64,000 bases of DNA, from positions 8,108,001 to 8,172,000 of the forward strand of contig NC_064034.1 of assembly GCF_932526225.1 (NCBI RefSeq), written 5' to 3'. Source of the stretch: Nematostella vectensis. Its lineage: Eukaryota; Cnidaria; Anthozoa; Actiniaria; Edwardsiidae. A model generated the notes under the pieces. It ran no database searches, was not told the origin of the DNA, and worked only from the letters and a program-made list of their open reading frames with translations. A program made the translations under genes and the position numbers. Positions 1 to 13,451 of the stretch are shown in pieces (the first letter of the stretch is position 1; every line of letters begins with the position of its first letter).

Positions 1-2720
1 TCATACGTTTTTGCAACAGCATAGCCATTTACTGCGGGCCACTCATACGGACACGTACAGAAAGCGACCCCTTCCCCAACGCGTCCGCCGTCCATGAACC
101 GCTCAAGTAAACTCTTACGTGCTGTATTTTTGTCTGTACCTCAGTACCACAGGAAGCCCGTTACCATGCATAAATGAAAACGACGACCATTTTCCAACAT
201 TATTGCCAAACTATACATTTTGAAGAAAACAATTAATACGGAAATTCTTCCCATTTATCTGTACTGTATATGTTATTCCCAACACGTCAAGTCCTGTTTG
301 GTGGGAGTAGTGTTTTGTTTTCAATCTATAAATAAAACAGCGCCACATTTGCATTATCTTATTTACTGGTCTGTCGCACATTCAGCCTTTGGCTGAAATG
401 CACTCCAATACGATGATTTATCAGGAAGAACAATTCCAGCATTTACAACCTGTAGAAGAAAATCTTTCATAGAACTAATGTTTCAAACCACTCGAATTAA
501 ATTCAGTCGGAAATACCAGACTACTATCTGACATACTAATCCGTGAGTTTACTTTTCACACCATTGCACACAAGACTCGAATAACACAGGATATTAACAC
601 TTTTATCTAATATCCAAAGTGTTTTCGATGTTGCTGCTCATAAAGTACAAAAGTTTTAACAAAGATGTATTTCTGTCTTTTTTTCATCTGGATCATAATC
701 AGGCAAGCTGCACTATTTAACACCTAAAAATTGCAGCGAAACAAAAATACTACCTCTGCCTTACAAATTTTTGCAAACCACCTCTTATTTTGCACAAGAA
801 AAAATTTCCTCTTTTGAAAAGTAAAAAATAACTGGCCTATGAGATAAGACGCGGTTGACAGCCCACCATACGAGAAGCAATTATCGACTGTCACATTTTT
901 GTCATATTGTCCATATTTGTTTTGATATCACGGAATCAAAAGCTTCTTCTTTGCCCGGCTTATTACCCCTCCCAGGTTTCATTACAATTCACAAGGCCAT
1001 AAGAGTAGGGAAGTAGTCTTACTGAATGCGCAATCCAAGCCATAATATGTTTCTGTCCCACTGCCAGGGGTAAAAGCTTTGGGACACGACTCAGCCGTTT
1101 GTTGGCACAGGCGTCTGCTATTTACGCCACTTGATTTGCTAATGTCAAATACCTTTTTCTAACGCAGGCGCAGATTCAAAGGTAAAAGAAAACAGACAAT
1201 GGTCGATGTACAAGGGTGTTTTTAGCTTTGATGTTTGTTATTGCTAGTTGTCTGGTAGCTACACAACCGGTGAATCGCTAGAATTTTTCTCATTCTTGAC
1301 AAATTCGAATCCTAGTCTGGAAATGATATACTGTATTCCAAATAATGAAATGATTATATTGACGAAAAACATATGACCACACGATTTAGACACAAGCATA
1401 AAAGCTGGATATATGCCCCCACACACACATCCCGAAAAGCTACCTTAAGCGTGTTTTGGACTGTGTCTGTACGTGTGGTGAAGGAATCAAGTAAAGACCT
1501 TACGACTCGCCAGCCGGGGTCCAAAGGTCAATACGTATTGGCGGGCGTACGTGAGACAACCGTGAAAGACTGGTCACAAAAAATTCACCGACCATTTCCT
1601 TTGAATTACAACCTAACCTCAAGCGGAGAAAACTCTACTTAAAGTGACTTTGTAGGGGGTATAGCGTAACTTTTTTGTGTGGAATTTTCTGGATTATTTT
1701 GATGGCTATCTGTTCTGGTCATGAGTAATCGTCCCGACTCACGGAGGCAATAATGCGTGCTTTTATCTAAGACGTATCACATATCGGCTACATGTTATTA
1801 CACACCACACGCCAAGTTCGGTCCTAGTGTTACAAAGTTTGAAAGAAATTGTCGCCGACACACAGTGATGTCTGCGGTTTTATTAATCTTTTCCGGTACT
1901 TTTTACTCTGTTTTCTCTGGGGGGGGGGGGGGGGGGGCTTAATAATTTAGTAGGCTCGATATACCAGCCGTTTCTGTGAGCCTGCAGACCAGGAGACCGT
2001 AACGCCCAACATCGGCTGAAAATAAAGCTTATCTTAAAAGATGAAATTAAAATTAGGTTTATCTAGTCTTTTTTAAGATTGTCCCAAGGATTTAGCTTGC
2101 TTGGCATGATAACGCTTTTCCTGGCTGTTTCTCAGCGCCTGTTTCAAATGTTTTGATGCGCAAAAAAGTCGAAAAAAAAAAACCCGCCTCCAATACTGCG
2201 ACATTCCAGGTCAAAATAATGCATTCTTATCGTTTTACGGGTAGTACCTGCTCGAAAATAAACTCTGTGGCGTTTCATTATTCACGAAACCACAGAAGCA
2301 CGCCACACAAGAATTAACATAATGTCAGGAAATTACAGAGACCAACAAGGAACACGCAACAAGAAAAACGCGTCATTTCTGTGTAGCCGAATCATTTCGT
2401 GGGGTAATGTCTTTCTTTCGCGATTCCCAAAGGATATCTGTCAGGTAATGTGTTTGTTGTGGTTATACTATTCGAGTTTATGATTTTCGTGTCAAAACTA
2501 CACGAAGAGGTGATTGTCGTGATTCCTGGCATGTTCTTCCTCACGAAGGCCCCATCTTTACCGTCACCGGGGTGATATCTGGTTCCCCGTGTTGGTCCGA
2601 TATGGGCCCCGTATTGGCCCAGCACAAGTAGAAAGTTTGCGTGATGATTTTACGTGATCGCGTGATCGCGTGCTGCCAATTTCGTCACGTTTGGAGTCCC
2701 AGGCTCTCTCCTCCGGCCTG
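1..2720. other. Intergenic, no gene seen
   Basis: I see no exon with convincing splice signals or family similarity on either strand here. The open frames present are short and look like chance. The stretch is mostly AT-rich, with one G homopolymer near 1919-1937. The last few hundred bases become richer in CpG, as expected just upstream of an animal gene. Unrecognised exons of a gene outside the window cannot be excluded. Confidence 0.5.
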
Positions 2721-2876
2721 AAGGTATATACCGCTGACCAGGTACCTGGGCCAGGAATGTTAGATGGTCGAAAGACAACACAGTTGACCTTTCATTGACT
2801 GAAAAGTTTCCCTGAAAAACATGCGTGCCGCTTTCTTATTAAGCAAATCCTGGACAACAAGAAACATTTAGAAACT
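2721..2876 (+). promoter_or_regulatory. Putative promoter and 5' leader of the zinc-finger gene, with a uORF
   Basis: A TATA-like GGTATATACC lies at about 2723-2732, roughly 145 bp before the chosen start codon. Between them an upstream ORF of 16 codons (2821-2871) begins with ATG and stops with TAG only 5 bp before the main ATG at 2877. If transcription starts upstream of 2821, this uORF would be expected to reduce or modulate translation. The transcription start itself is not visible, so both readings are inference. Confidence 0.35.
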
Positions 2877-5800
2877 ATGGGTGAAACTCTAGAAACAAGG
2901 AAAGGGTAAGCAAGGAAGATTTTAGCTGGATTTTCGATCGCATGCTACCAGAATTCAAGCGTGAGCGCCCAAAGTTGACAACAATGCATTGTCGCTTTCT
3001 CACGCGACGAATCACTGCCTAATTTAGTGCTAATAAAACTCTTTATTTTCTTGATTTTACAGCCAAAACTTAGAAACCATAATATCCAAGCTTTCGAAGG
3101 AACAACCGGCCGGAAAACGGGACAGTTATTTGTTGGTAAGTTTTTGGATCGCGAGGGTTTTGAAGGCGTATCGTCGAACTAAACAAAGCACTATTCCCAT
3201 GTGCCTGGTAGCCCTAATTCGCGGTACAATCCGTGCTATAATCTACGCTATTTGTAGCAAATGTGTTAACATATTAACTGAATGAAGGCCTGTCTGTAGG
3301 ATTCGGGATCGTAGCGAAATCGTTGTGTATTTATTATGGTCGAGCAATCGAACGGACGGGGGTCGTAGCGCGAGGGGTGGTTCGATTGCTTTCCAAATGC
3401 TTCACAAGACGTGTCAACAAAAGCTTGCTATGTACATGTTGAGTCCCCGATGTCCAATCGACAGCGCTTGCGAGCATAAATAACGTAGTTCACATAGTTC
3501 ATCTAGAGCCAAAGTGTCTATCATTGCGATTTAGGTGTCAAAGTAGGACTTTAGATGCCGAAAGATCAACATTTTAGTTTTTTCTGCTTCGGGCACGATT
3601 TTCAAATTAGAATCGAGCTGCCAAACAGACAGGTCGCCTCCGAACGCTGCTTGCACAGTGGGTCCTTAGCTTGTAAAAAAATATCATCACGCTAATTTAA
3701 CTCCCGTTCAGAGGGGTCAATCGCGCAAGGATGTATGCACGCTAACCGACTTAAAAGCAGCCGTATAAATTCCGTTTCGAGCACACGCTTGCGGTCTAGC
3801 TTGGGAATGTTCAATAGTGATATAAACGAAAACTGGCCCATGATGAATATTTCGGCAAATGGACCAGCCTTGTGGAAATAAGGATACTTCCAACAAGATT
3901 GTATAGTTGTACTTTGCTCTGGTCTAGCAGTAACAGTCATCCTTTCTGCATGATATCTCGAAATCTAAATTGTTTGGGGCGGCCGGTATTTTACCCTATT
4001 TGTACTTTACAAGATGGCGTGCTACGTTTCAATCTTCTAATTATAATAAAGTAGCTGATGTCGAATAAAAATATTTTATGTACTTATGAAATGCATCTAT
4101 TAGAATAGCGTTGTGCATGCAAAGCAGGGTCACTTTTCACGTAGATCGCTTGTCTGTGGGGGACTAAGCGAATGACCTTTTCGTATGTGACACTATTTTT
4201 TGTGTTATGGGGATATTTGGGTCAAACTTGCTACTGTTTTGAGGGTCTTTTCACACCTTATATTTAAGGTGTTATAAATCTTAGATTCATAAGTGCTGAT
4301 AATTACAGATATACAAACATATCTCACAAATGATATCGCTTGAACGCACATTCACACCTCAGGTTGAAAAAAAAACTCTAGAATAAAAGTTTTTCACACT
4401 TCATAAATGTATTTTTTTTGTCATACTCATTTATAAACTATATACAAATAACACCGATTATATAATAGAAAGACAATAAAGACGTTTCCATCCAGCCTAC
4501 CTTCAATAGGCAATTTAAAGAAAAATATATGTTTCTCTAGGTATTTTTTTTCTGGCTATGTTTATTGTGATTCCATACACAGCTATAAGCTTGAACCCCT
4601 GCAGAAGTTTGCATTAGCTAAACAATGGCACTGCTCTTGCCTGTGGTACTACATAAGTTAAAGGTTAATTCGGGAGCCTAGCACGTGTAGGTGCACCAAG
4701 TTATTCACACATAAGACACTCACAAAGTGGGAAATTGCTGTAGTCTTTTCAAGGAAAGGATGTTTTAAGTTAGCATGATATGGCTGTATATGAATAATTA
4801 ACTCTATGCAAAATTAGAGCTTCCAGTTATTGTCATAGAAGTTTGAATCAGCATAATATGCGTAATGTTCTGCCCAGTGCATTATCACAAGGACACCCAG
4901 TGTTTCGCTACACAACAAATTCACTCAACTAAAACAGTGTGTCACTCGTATTTTTTGGATAGATTTATTTTGAGCCTAAATATTATGGTGCTCTGAAAAA
5001 AAAATCAATATTTAGACACTACTGAAGTCAGAATGCTTGAATATTTTTTAACAAACTTGAGAAAACCCCCTCAGCATTTCTTGGAGAAGGCATATCATCC
5101 ATGGAGAACACATCATGTAGGTAGCGAATATTCATAACCTCATGTTAAAAAGTTTTACTTGTTAAAAACTATGAGATATAATGGACCAATTGGCAAGAAG
5201 GATTTTTTTCTGTATACCTATGATTGTCCATTTAAGTTAAGGTTGAAAACGGAAAAAAATTAAAAATTTTAAGACTTGATGTATCATAGTTGATGTAGGT
5301 TTATGCATAGTTTAAATATATTTGATAAATCTTTATGTTGCATTCTACAATTGTCAAGTATATGCATGATTATTCTACAGTTGCCTATTTATTATCTGGT
5401 TATACTTTAGTGAGTTTTAGAGATTCAATTCGATTTCAGGTTATTTGTTTGAGTTATTGTCCACATATAGTTACCAGATCCTCCAACTTACAAAACTAAC
5501 AAATATAAATTGTGCTTGGGATTATGGTACCATGGGCATAATCTTGCACAGTAACAGAATTATTTTGCAAAAAAATAAAGAGCCCTTAGGGCCTTTTGAG
5601 ATCACAGCCAGTATTAAAATGTTGCTGTGACCAAGTATGATAAATAGTCTTTAGTTTATTCATGAAGTGTGTAAATTGTATATTGAGTGAAAGCATATTT
5701 TGAACTCTATCAGATCTGGGTTTATTCTTTAAAAAAATGTTTAGTATTTTCTAAAATATTCATATTTTAGAACCACTATAGTATTTCATCCTTTCCCTAT

Positions 5801-8800
5801 TTTCAAGGCTTTATAATCTAGACATGTTTGATCCTATGACTTAATGTATGGCTTATATGTTTCTTTCCTTTCTAGATATCAGGAATAGATCACACCAGTC
5901 TAATGTTCCATGTTGGAGCATCAGGTAAGAAAAAAATAAATTTTGTATAAAAATGGCTGGAATTCATAAGCTTATTTCTAGTCACAATCTTGAGCTTTCA
6001 AAAATCTTGTGAATTGTGTAACAAACTTTTTATGGGACTATAAAGGATGGGGTTGAAAAATGTGTCCCCAAGAAAGTTTGTTTTGATATGAAGAACAAGG
6101 TATACAGGTGATACAAAAATTGTGTTATTTCTGATACAAAATATATACTTAAAAAGACACCTTGTTGATGTGGATGAGCTGGCAGCTTTACTTGTCTGAT
6201 GAACTAAAAGTTGACTAGCATTTGCTATTCTAGGGGAAACTCATATTGGAATCAAATGCATAAAAGATTATGTGATATTTTGATAAAGAAGCACCCCTTT
6301 TATTGATTTTTATTAGTTGACCTATTGTTTTGTACTTGTCAGGTCATAATGAGGCACAGTCAGAGGAAGATGATGAACCTGATATATTCCAATGTGGGCG
6401 TTGCCGCCAGATGTATACCAACCTGCAGAAGTACTTAAAGCATAAATCATCTAGGGAGTGCAGACAGAAATCTGCTACTCACTCAACTGTCACAAGTCCT
6501 GGCTTTAGTGACCCTGGGGTGAGGGAATGTTGAGTACAAACAAATTCTCTATATGTTGCACAATAGCATCAAATTATGAGTGACTGAAAAAAAAAAAAAA
6601 CATGACCAAAACATGATTGACTCATCTGGAAGTTAAGAAAGCCTATCACCCACTCCTTTGTTGCTGTTTACCATTGAAAATTCAGCAGTTTATTCGCAAG
6701 AAAACAAACTACCAATGAAGTCTGATATGTTATTGACAGTATTTGATTGAAAATATCTTGTTTACTTGAAATGGAGCATAAAATGGCGGCATGATTGGCC
6801 TTCTTAAAGGGTGGCAGCTAGTATAAGGGGGCAGGTGCTGTCCTATTAGAAGAGCAGAAATTTGAAACCCCCCACAGCAAACCAAATTCAACTTCACCAA
6901 TCGATCAATCGACTTTTGAACATCTATTTATATCAATAAGTTTCTTGTATTTTGCTGGAAAGAGGCCTCTCTTGGAGGGGACTACAAAAATCAGTCTAAA
7001 AGATAGCGTTTAATAAGACTGGAGCCGAGAATAACTTGGTGGTAGACCTGTGTAACCATCACAATAGGAATGGCTGTTAATTTGGGACTGATTGTTTACT
7101 CCTTTTTAAAAAGGTGCTGATGACACCTGCGATTCCTTGTGATCTATTGATGGCAATAGCATCTTTACGGTTATTCTAAATACAATGTTTATTTTGCAGA
7201 ATATCGAATTTGGCGAAGAAAACAATTTTGTCCAAAGCCCGCCAAAGAGGTAAGATCAAAATATCGCAATCCATGCTTTAATATTTTTTCGCACTATGAA
7301 ACAAAAGTTGTTTACCGTTGCTTTCAATATATAACCAGATATGACTGGCAAATGTTTGTCCATACGAACGCTTTAAATGTATTCGGAAAGTAATAATTCC
7401 TTGACAAATAGGTTTTTAACGCATTAAGAACAACAGCTTGTAAATTTTATTGTTTAGAAACCATCAAAAACTAAAAGAGCAATTGAGCGATCGAGTCGCT
7501 GCTACAAAAAGTCTCCTGCGGTTTCCTAATTGATTTCTATATGCAACATGATAGCTTTTTAAAAATTCTTCCTGTAGCGTTTAAAACAGGTGTTAGAATA
7601 AAATAAATATCTTCTTAAAAGGAGATTTATTTTTTATACGAAAGTAAGAATCTTTTAACCTAAATTTGACTATTTAATCAAGCGTATTCACCTTCCACAT
7701 TTAAAATAGAGCATTTTGTAATCCCTCGATTATCATTTTCAGGAAACATGATCGTAAGGGTATAGCGAGACGAGTTTCCAACGTTCCCGAGTCCGACCCT
7801 GCCTCGGATCCTCCAAGCCCTGACATCCCTGTGGTGGTCCCGGACCACAGACCCTTCGCGATCGTGTCGCACGCGGGGCCACCCGGCCTCACTCCCGTTT
7901 GCTCCGTGGTTAATGGTATCCCAAGTCCCATTCCGCGCTCGGTCAATCAGGCCTTCGGCTCACGTGTCCCCCCGTTAAAGAGTCCCACTGAGAGAGGCCC
8001 AGTGTACAGTAGACCCGAAGTGCCCCAACAGCGAGGGCCTTCGATGGCCTCCCCGCATCCTTACACTCTGCCCTTTGTGACGTCACAGCCATCACCGGTT
8101 CATCACGTGATCATCAATAACCCCATGCCTCCGAGTCATCTCCTTCCCGCACATGGCTGGCCACGCCCCACGATAGCGGTAGACCCGCACTTCACTAACG
8201 ACAAGGAGCCGAGCATGGGTGCCGCTCATACGTCGCTACAAGTTCGGGGAGACGGGAAAATGCCACGAAGGTCTGAGCACTCGACACCGCTACCTCAGCC
8301 GCAGCCACAACAACCACCACCACAAGCGGTACCTTTAGATTCGTCTGGCCAACCAGTAGTTGTACATCTCAAGGAGAGAGGTGAGTTGGCAAACGCGATA
8401 GAGTTTCCCAACCAACAACTACCTTGATGCAAGAAAGACAGTTATTCATCGTCAAGGTATCACCCTGCTAATCTGTATACTAACTCCCCCCGACACGGCT
8501 TATTTTAGAATAAGTCGATTAATCACCGGTCTCTGTTAATCTGTAGGGCGACCAATACGCCCCAAGGAGACAGGCCTGACAGAGGAAGAGCTTACTCAAG
8601 AGATCATCACATCCTCCGGCCAGAAGATATTTAAATGCAAAAAGTGCGAGAAAGAGTTCAGCTTTTCCAGCCGCCTGAAGAGGCACCTTCTCGTGCATAC
8701 GGGCGCGCGGCCCTTCGAGTGCCCTATCTGTTTCCGTCGCTTCACGCAGGCCGTGGATCTTAAGCGTCACATGCTGAGGCACAGCGGGCAAAAGCCGCAC

Positions 8801-10532
8801 GTCTGCCAGTACTGCGGTAAACAGTACACTCGTGGCGATAGGCTCAAGGTACGGTGACCATGTCACGTAATCTGCTCTTTCTTGATTACACTGTCGCTCC
8901 AAATTTACAATTTTGTTTTAATGGCGAAAAATCGGAAAATCGCGAAAGATCTCATGTATTTTAAGCGCCATGGTTTACGTGATCAGACAAGTAAAATAAT
9001 TCCGCACTCAGCTTGAGGGTGCGTCCGCTTTTAGGTAATCACTTTGACACATTGCCATCACGCAATTATTAAATGACTGACCCTGACACGGCAATCTGGC
9101 TTTTCTGGGAGATACGAATTTATCGACATCACAATAGAAAACAATCACGATGATCTTTATGTCAGTCAGTGTCGTGCGTGACTTTGTGTAGTGACTTCAC
9201 GCAAAATCTTTGCACGAAGGATGAAATATCACTACAAAAAGTCACGCACGACATTGACTGACATAAAGATCACGAAATAAGGACAGAAAAAAAAAAAACT
9301 TTATAGTTTATGGTTAAATTAGGTATCCCATGACAAAATTTCACGCCGAATTTAAGTTTAATGGTGCGGATATTGCAGCTCTTCTAGTCACATAAACCAG
9401 CTTGTTTTAGCACCAAGCCTCAAACAAGCGCCCCTCTCCGATTAGTGATCCCCTAAGACCAAGATACTAAATTGTGCGGTAACCTCAAAGTGAAACGTGA
9501 TAAGTTTGTAACCTGAGGTCCATCCTCTTGCCAAGTTTTACGGTAGCCTTCGTATATGATGTCTAGTTTTAACCTCAAGTTATTTGCTTGTAGGTGCACC
9601 TTTTGAGTCATACCGAAGGTGGTCCCCTAGCCAACCACGCCCTAGTCCCAAAGCCATACAACTGCTCACGCTGCAGCATGACGTTTGAAGACGCCGAAGA
9701 GCTCTACGTGCACACCTGTGATTTTAACCAAGACGGATCCAAGCCACTGGACATAGACGTCAAGGGCGAAGACAGCAACAGTCAACTAAACGACGAGGAT
9801 TCACTGGATTCTACAGGCAGATATGAGGGCAAGGCTAAGGCTTATCGCTGCGATGAATGCCACTCGACTTTCACTAAATCCACGTCTTTGAAGTCGCATC
9901 TCCTCAAGCATACAGGAGAGAAGAAGTTCAAGTGTGCTCACTGCCCGAAAACGTTCTTCAGCTCAAGCAGTTTGAAGATTCATGTTCGAGTCCACACAGG
10001 AGATCGTCCTTTCAAATGCAAGGAGTGTCCCAGAAAGTTTAGCGACCCTTCCAATTTCAATAAGCACAAAAGATGGCATGCCAAGCAAGCAGCTCACGGA
10101 GGCTTTGGTAACTACACCATGCACGTACTGAAGACACCCGAGACAGGACAAGTGGTGGGACATGAGGGGGATTCACCACCAGATAAGAAACTTTGCGTAG
10201 AAGCTGACTCTCCATCTGAAAGAGGGCAGTCTGTCGACGAAAGCTCAGAAAATACAGGTGCACCTACTCCTGAAGGGAGCGATAGCTTGTTCCAGGAGGA
10301 GGATGATGAAGATGAAGATATTTCGGTTGATGATGATGATAGTCAAGTGGCGAGCTTTGCATCTCCTGAAGTTCTTGTGGGGATGACTGAGAACAGCAGA
10401 CAAACATCAGAACCTGAAGAACCAGAACCCGTTCCACATGAAGAGGAAAGCAAACCTGGACAAGAGGGAGCTAAGGAAAATGGGGAAGAGTCGGATAATG
10501 TGCTAGTGAAAGAGGAAAAAATGGAATCTTAG
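2877..10532 (+). CDS. C2H2 zinc-finger transcription factor, 8 coding exons, about 751 aa
   Basis: Coding exons: 2877-2905, 3063-3135, 5876-5924, 6343-6518, 7200-7249, 7743-8380, 8547-8848, 9594-10532. All introns are GT-AG and the phases join into 752 codons including the stop. A likely nuclear DNA-binding regulator. An N-terminal acidic stretch (EEDDEPD) leads into a C2HC finger (C68, C71, H84, C90) reminiscent of the N-terminal finger of SALL and BCL11 proteins. A proline-rich, low-complexity linker follows (about 125-338). Seven more fingers lie at about 367-389, 395-417, 423-445, 461-481 (atypical, ending H-x-C), 523-545, 551-573 and 579-601, with TGxxP-type linkers between several. The tail has acidic runs (EEDDEDED, DDDDS). 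The third finger is split by intron 7. No PR/SET domain is visible. The orthologue is not identified; the C2HC likeness alone does not make it SALL or BCL11. The start ATG is the least certain point. Confidence 0.85.
9151..9272. repeat. Inverted repeat in the last intron of the zinc-finger gene
   Basis: Two 44-bp arms (9151-9194 and 9229-9272) are reverse complements with two mismatches, separated by 34 bp. This would fold into a stable hairpin and has the shape of a tiny foldback/MITE element. It sits inside the intron between the exons that together make zinc finger 3. No clear target-site duplication was identified. Confidence 0.85.
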
Positions 10533-13451
10533 ATTTTAGCCAATCCAATGGGTTTTAACACATTCATCCCCATTAACAATATATGGGTATGGTAGGGATA
10601 TTTTAAGATGTGGTCAGGTCTTACTGCTCACATTTTATTATTGAGCTAAGATACATAGATATCTGCTAAGTTGGGTTCCACTGTATTCTATCATTATCTA
10701 ATCTAACTTGTTTCCATATGATGATAAATAGTATATTTTTCATTTATAATGATTAGTATAATTTTCAATCATATAAACGGATAGCAGTAGTTTATGATCA
10801 TATGAAGTAACATTGTGATATCAGAGAAATATCTTTTTTAAGGAAATTTCATCTGTTTGGTCGTGCCGGCATGTACAAATATATCTTTAACCTTACACCT
10901 AACTAAGATAAGCTTCTGGTTAACACCTGCTGTCATACAGCTTAACACAGTAGGCTTTGAAGAGGTTCTAGGTGCAATAGAGGCAAATAGTAATCCATAT
11001 ATATCCATATATATCCATATATATCAAGTGTGTCAATTGTTAATCATAACATATAAGTAAATATATATTCATAGAGATAGTATAGAAGCCTTTCGGCTTC
11101 AGTAGTTTGTGTATTCAAAAAAAACCTTAGGTAAAACCTGCAGTGAATATAGTTCATCATTGCCAAGCAAATGCACATTAGTTCACAATCATTCATAACA
11201 TTTGGTGTTTAGATTTTATAGTATGGTTTTGTTATAAAAGGAATGACACATTGGAGATGTGGATGGTAAATGAATTAGGTTTAAAAAACCCAGATATGAT
11301 ATATACTTTTTAGATATAAATATATAATCATTTTAAATCATCTTTGGTCGTGTCGATTTAAAAGTTTGTTTAGTTAGTTTTGGTATATCGGTTGTCCTAA
11401 TTATTGCACAACTTTTTAGATGTCACAACCATTAGTTTATAGTGTTTTGGATAGCACAAATGATCATGGCTTATAAAGATGTTATGATGGGGTTAATAAT
11501 TTCATGACTGGTGCAAGGTGATCTTGTTCCATATCTTTCACTCAAAGCCAACTCATGTAAATGCATGAAGCAAAGCTTCTGCATTGCATAAAAATAGTGT
11601 TTTTAGTAAAAAATATAACATTATATATCAAATAGTAGTGTGCCATTTTTAATTAGTAGTTTAGTTAAAGTTTTTATGTAATCACTTCTAAGCTTACTGA
11701 TGTATCAATCCCTCCAAACATGCCGATATCACACAACAGATATCTATATAATTTCCAGATTAGACAATAAATATTTAATCTTGTCTTGGAATAACAAGGT
11801 TATCGTAACTCTGTAAAAGGTCACTAAAAGAAACTTCAAAACACAACCAAATCTTTTTTCGGAGATTTGTTAGAATACTTAACTATTTACTTACTCTATT
11901 TTTGTACATTATTCTGATTATATACTATACTCTTTAAAAAATGAGTATATCTTTATTTGAAATCGATGGATATGATATACAGTATATGTATATATAAATG
12001 CACAGCTTGCAGCCTTGCAACTTTTGTCTGCTGATATTTAATTAATGGTACTGTATTGTTTCTTATTTTAACTCGTTCTGAAATTAATAAAATTCTGATT
12101 AATTTAAAGCTTGCACGAAAGAATGAGGTGGATTGATAAAACAGGTACAAAGACTGAATTTTCTGATAAAGTATTTTTTATCATTATTTGTGCCAAGCTT
12201 TAATCAATTCAGCTAACTCAGCAATACATCAGTTCAGCTTACAGTTTAATCATCGAAAAAGTTTATGTGCACCTATTTCTTACTATTGTTACCCATAAAT
12301 TCATATTTAGTCAATAGAATATAGTTACCCTCCTAATCCCATCCATTTGGGACTACAAAATGGGAATTGCATCGTGTTGTTAAAGTGAAACATTGCAACA
12401 ATAAACATACTATTTTATAAAACTAGTTGACACTAAGTGAACACAAACTTGGGAATCTGGTAGTTAGCCAAGGTTTTCTGAAGGGGGGCAAAAGCACAGA
12501 TACAGATTTCATATCTGATGTAGAGAGAAAATTAGAAGACAAAAGATTTGAAATCATTTTTAGTAATCATGTGAATGGGTTTGCACAACCCTCCAACAAC
12601 TATGCACATATAGAGAATAAAAAAAGGAATGCAATGGTATTAAGAGCTGCTTATCTCTTGGCAGTATAAAATTGCGATGGAGCACTTTAAGACACTGGCC
12701 GACAAAGGCATGCATGGATACTGTAAAATGTTACTGCCCTTGCATAGATAATAGTTACAGGCTTATTAGATCAATGCAAAAAAAAAAAACAATTTATTGT
12801 TGCCAAATGCATCCCATATTCTGTAATTTGAAATCGTGTATGTTATTAAAAAATATTTCAGAAGATTTGAGCTTGTTAATGTTAACTAAAAAACAAATCC
12901 TGGTAAGCTTGTTTCAGGAAGCCAAAATAGTGTATGACTTGAAGTGCCTCACATTTTAGTCTACAATATCTAATGTAATTCCTTTTGTACAAACAAATTT
13001 GAAGGGTATAGAGAGAATTCCCCTCCTCATTCCTTGATCATTGTAGGGTAGCTGCAGTATGGCATCTGCCATAGTTCACAACCTTTGAAATCAAGCACAT
13101 ATAAAATCTTTCAATGCTTTTCTTGCTTTTCACATCTATTTCTTTGACTCTAAATATGTACAATTGAAACCAAGGAGTATAATTTTAAACGAAACAGTAT
13201 GTGCAGTCCTTTCTGCTATTAGGCACAGATAGTAAACAACTTACTAAATATGCATTTTTTAAGAATTTGACATTCTTGGCATAATATGAGTCAGCCCACA
13301 ATGCTGTCAACTGTATGTCCTTTCTTTTGGGGGATAATTAAACACCATCTCTACAGGGGGCCTGCTCCTTTCATGGTTTTCTGAAGACTGGGGGTCCAGT
13401 TCCATGTATGCTGTTTGGGGAAAAACAGAACTTCCACTTCACATTCACCCA
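10533..13451. other. 3' convergent intergenic region, AT-rich
   Basis: Lies between the stops of the converging zinc-finger and NSMCE3 genes and presumably holds both 3' UTRs. Very AT-rich, with scattered AATAAA-like strings (for example near 11767 and 12402), too common here to assign poly(A) sites. A short tandem of TATATATCCA-like units occurs near 10996-11025. No supported coding region. Confidence 0.6.

Noticed and set aside
2392-2625. Minus-strand open frame of 77 codons upstream of the zinc-finger gene
   Set aside because: No family resemblance, no splice context, and overlaps the presumed promoter; likely chance.
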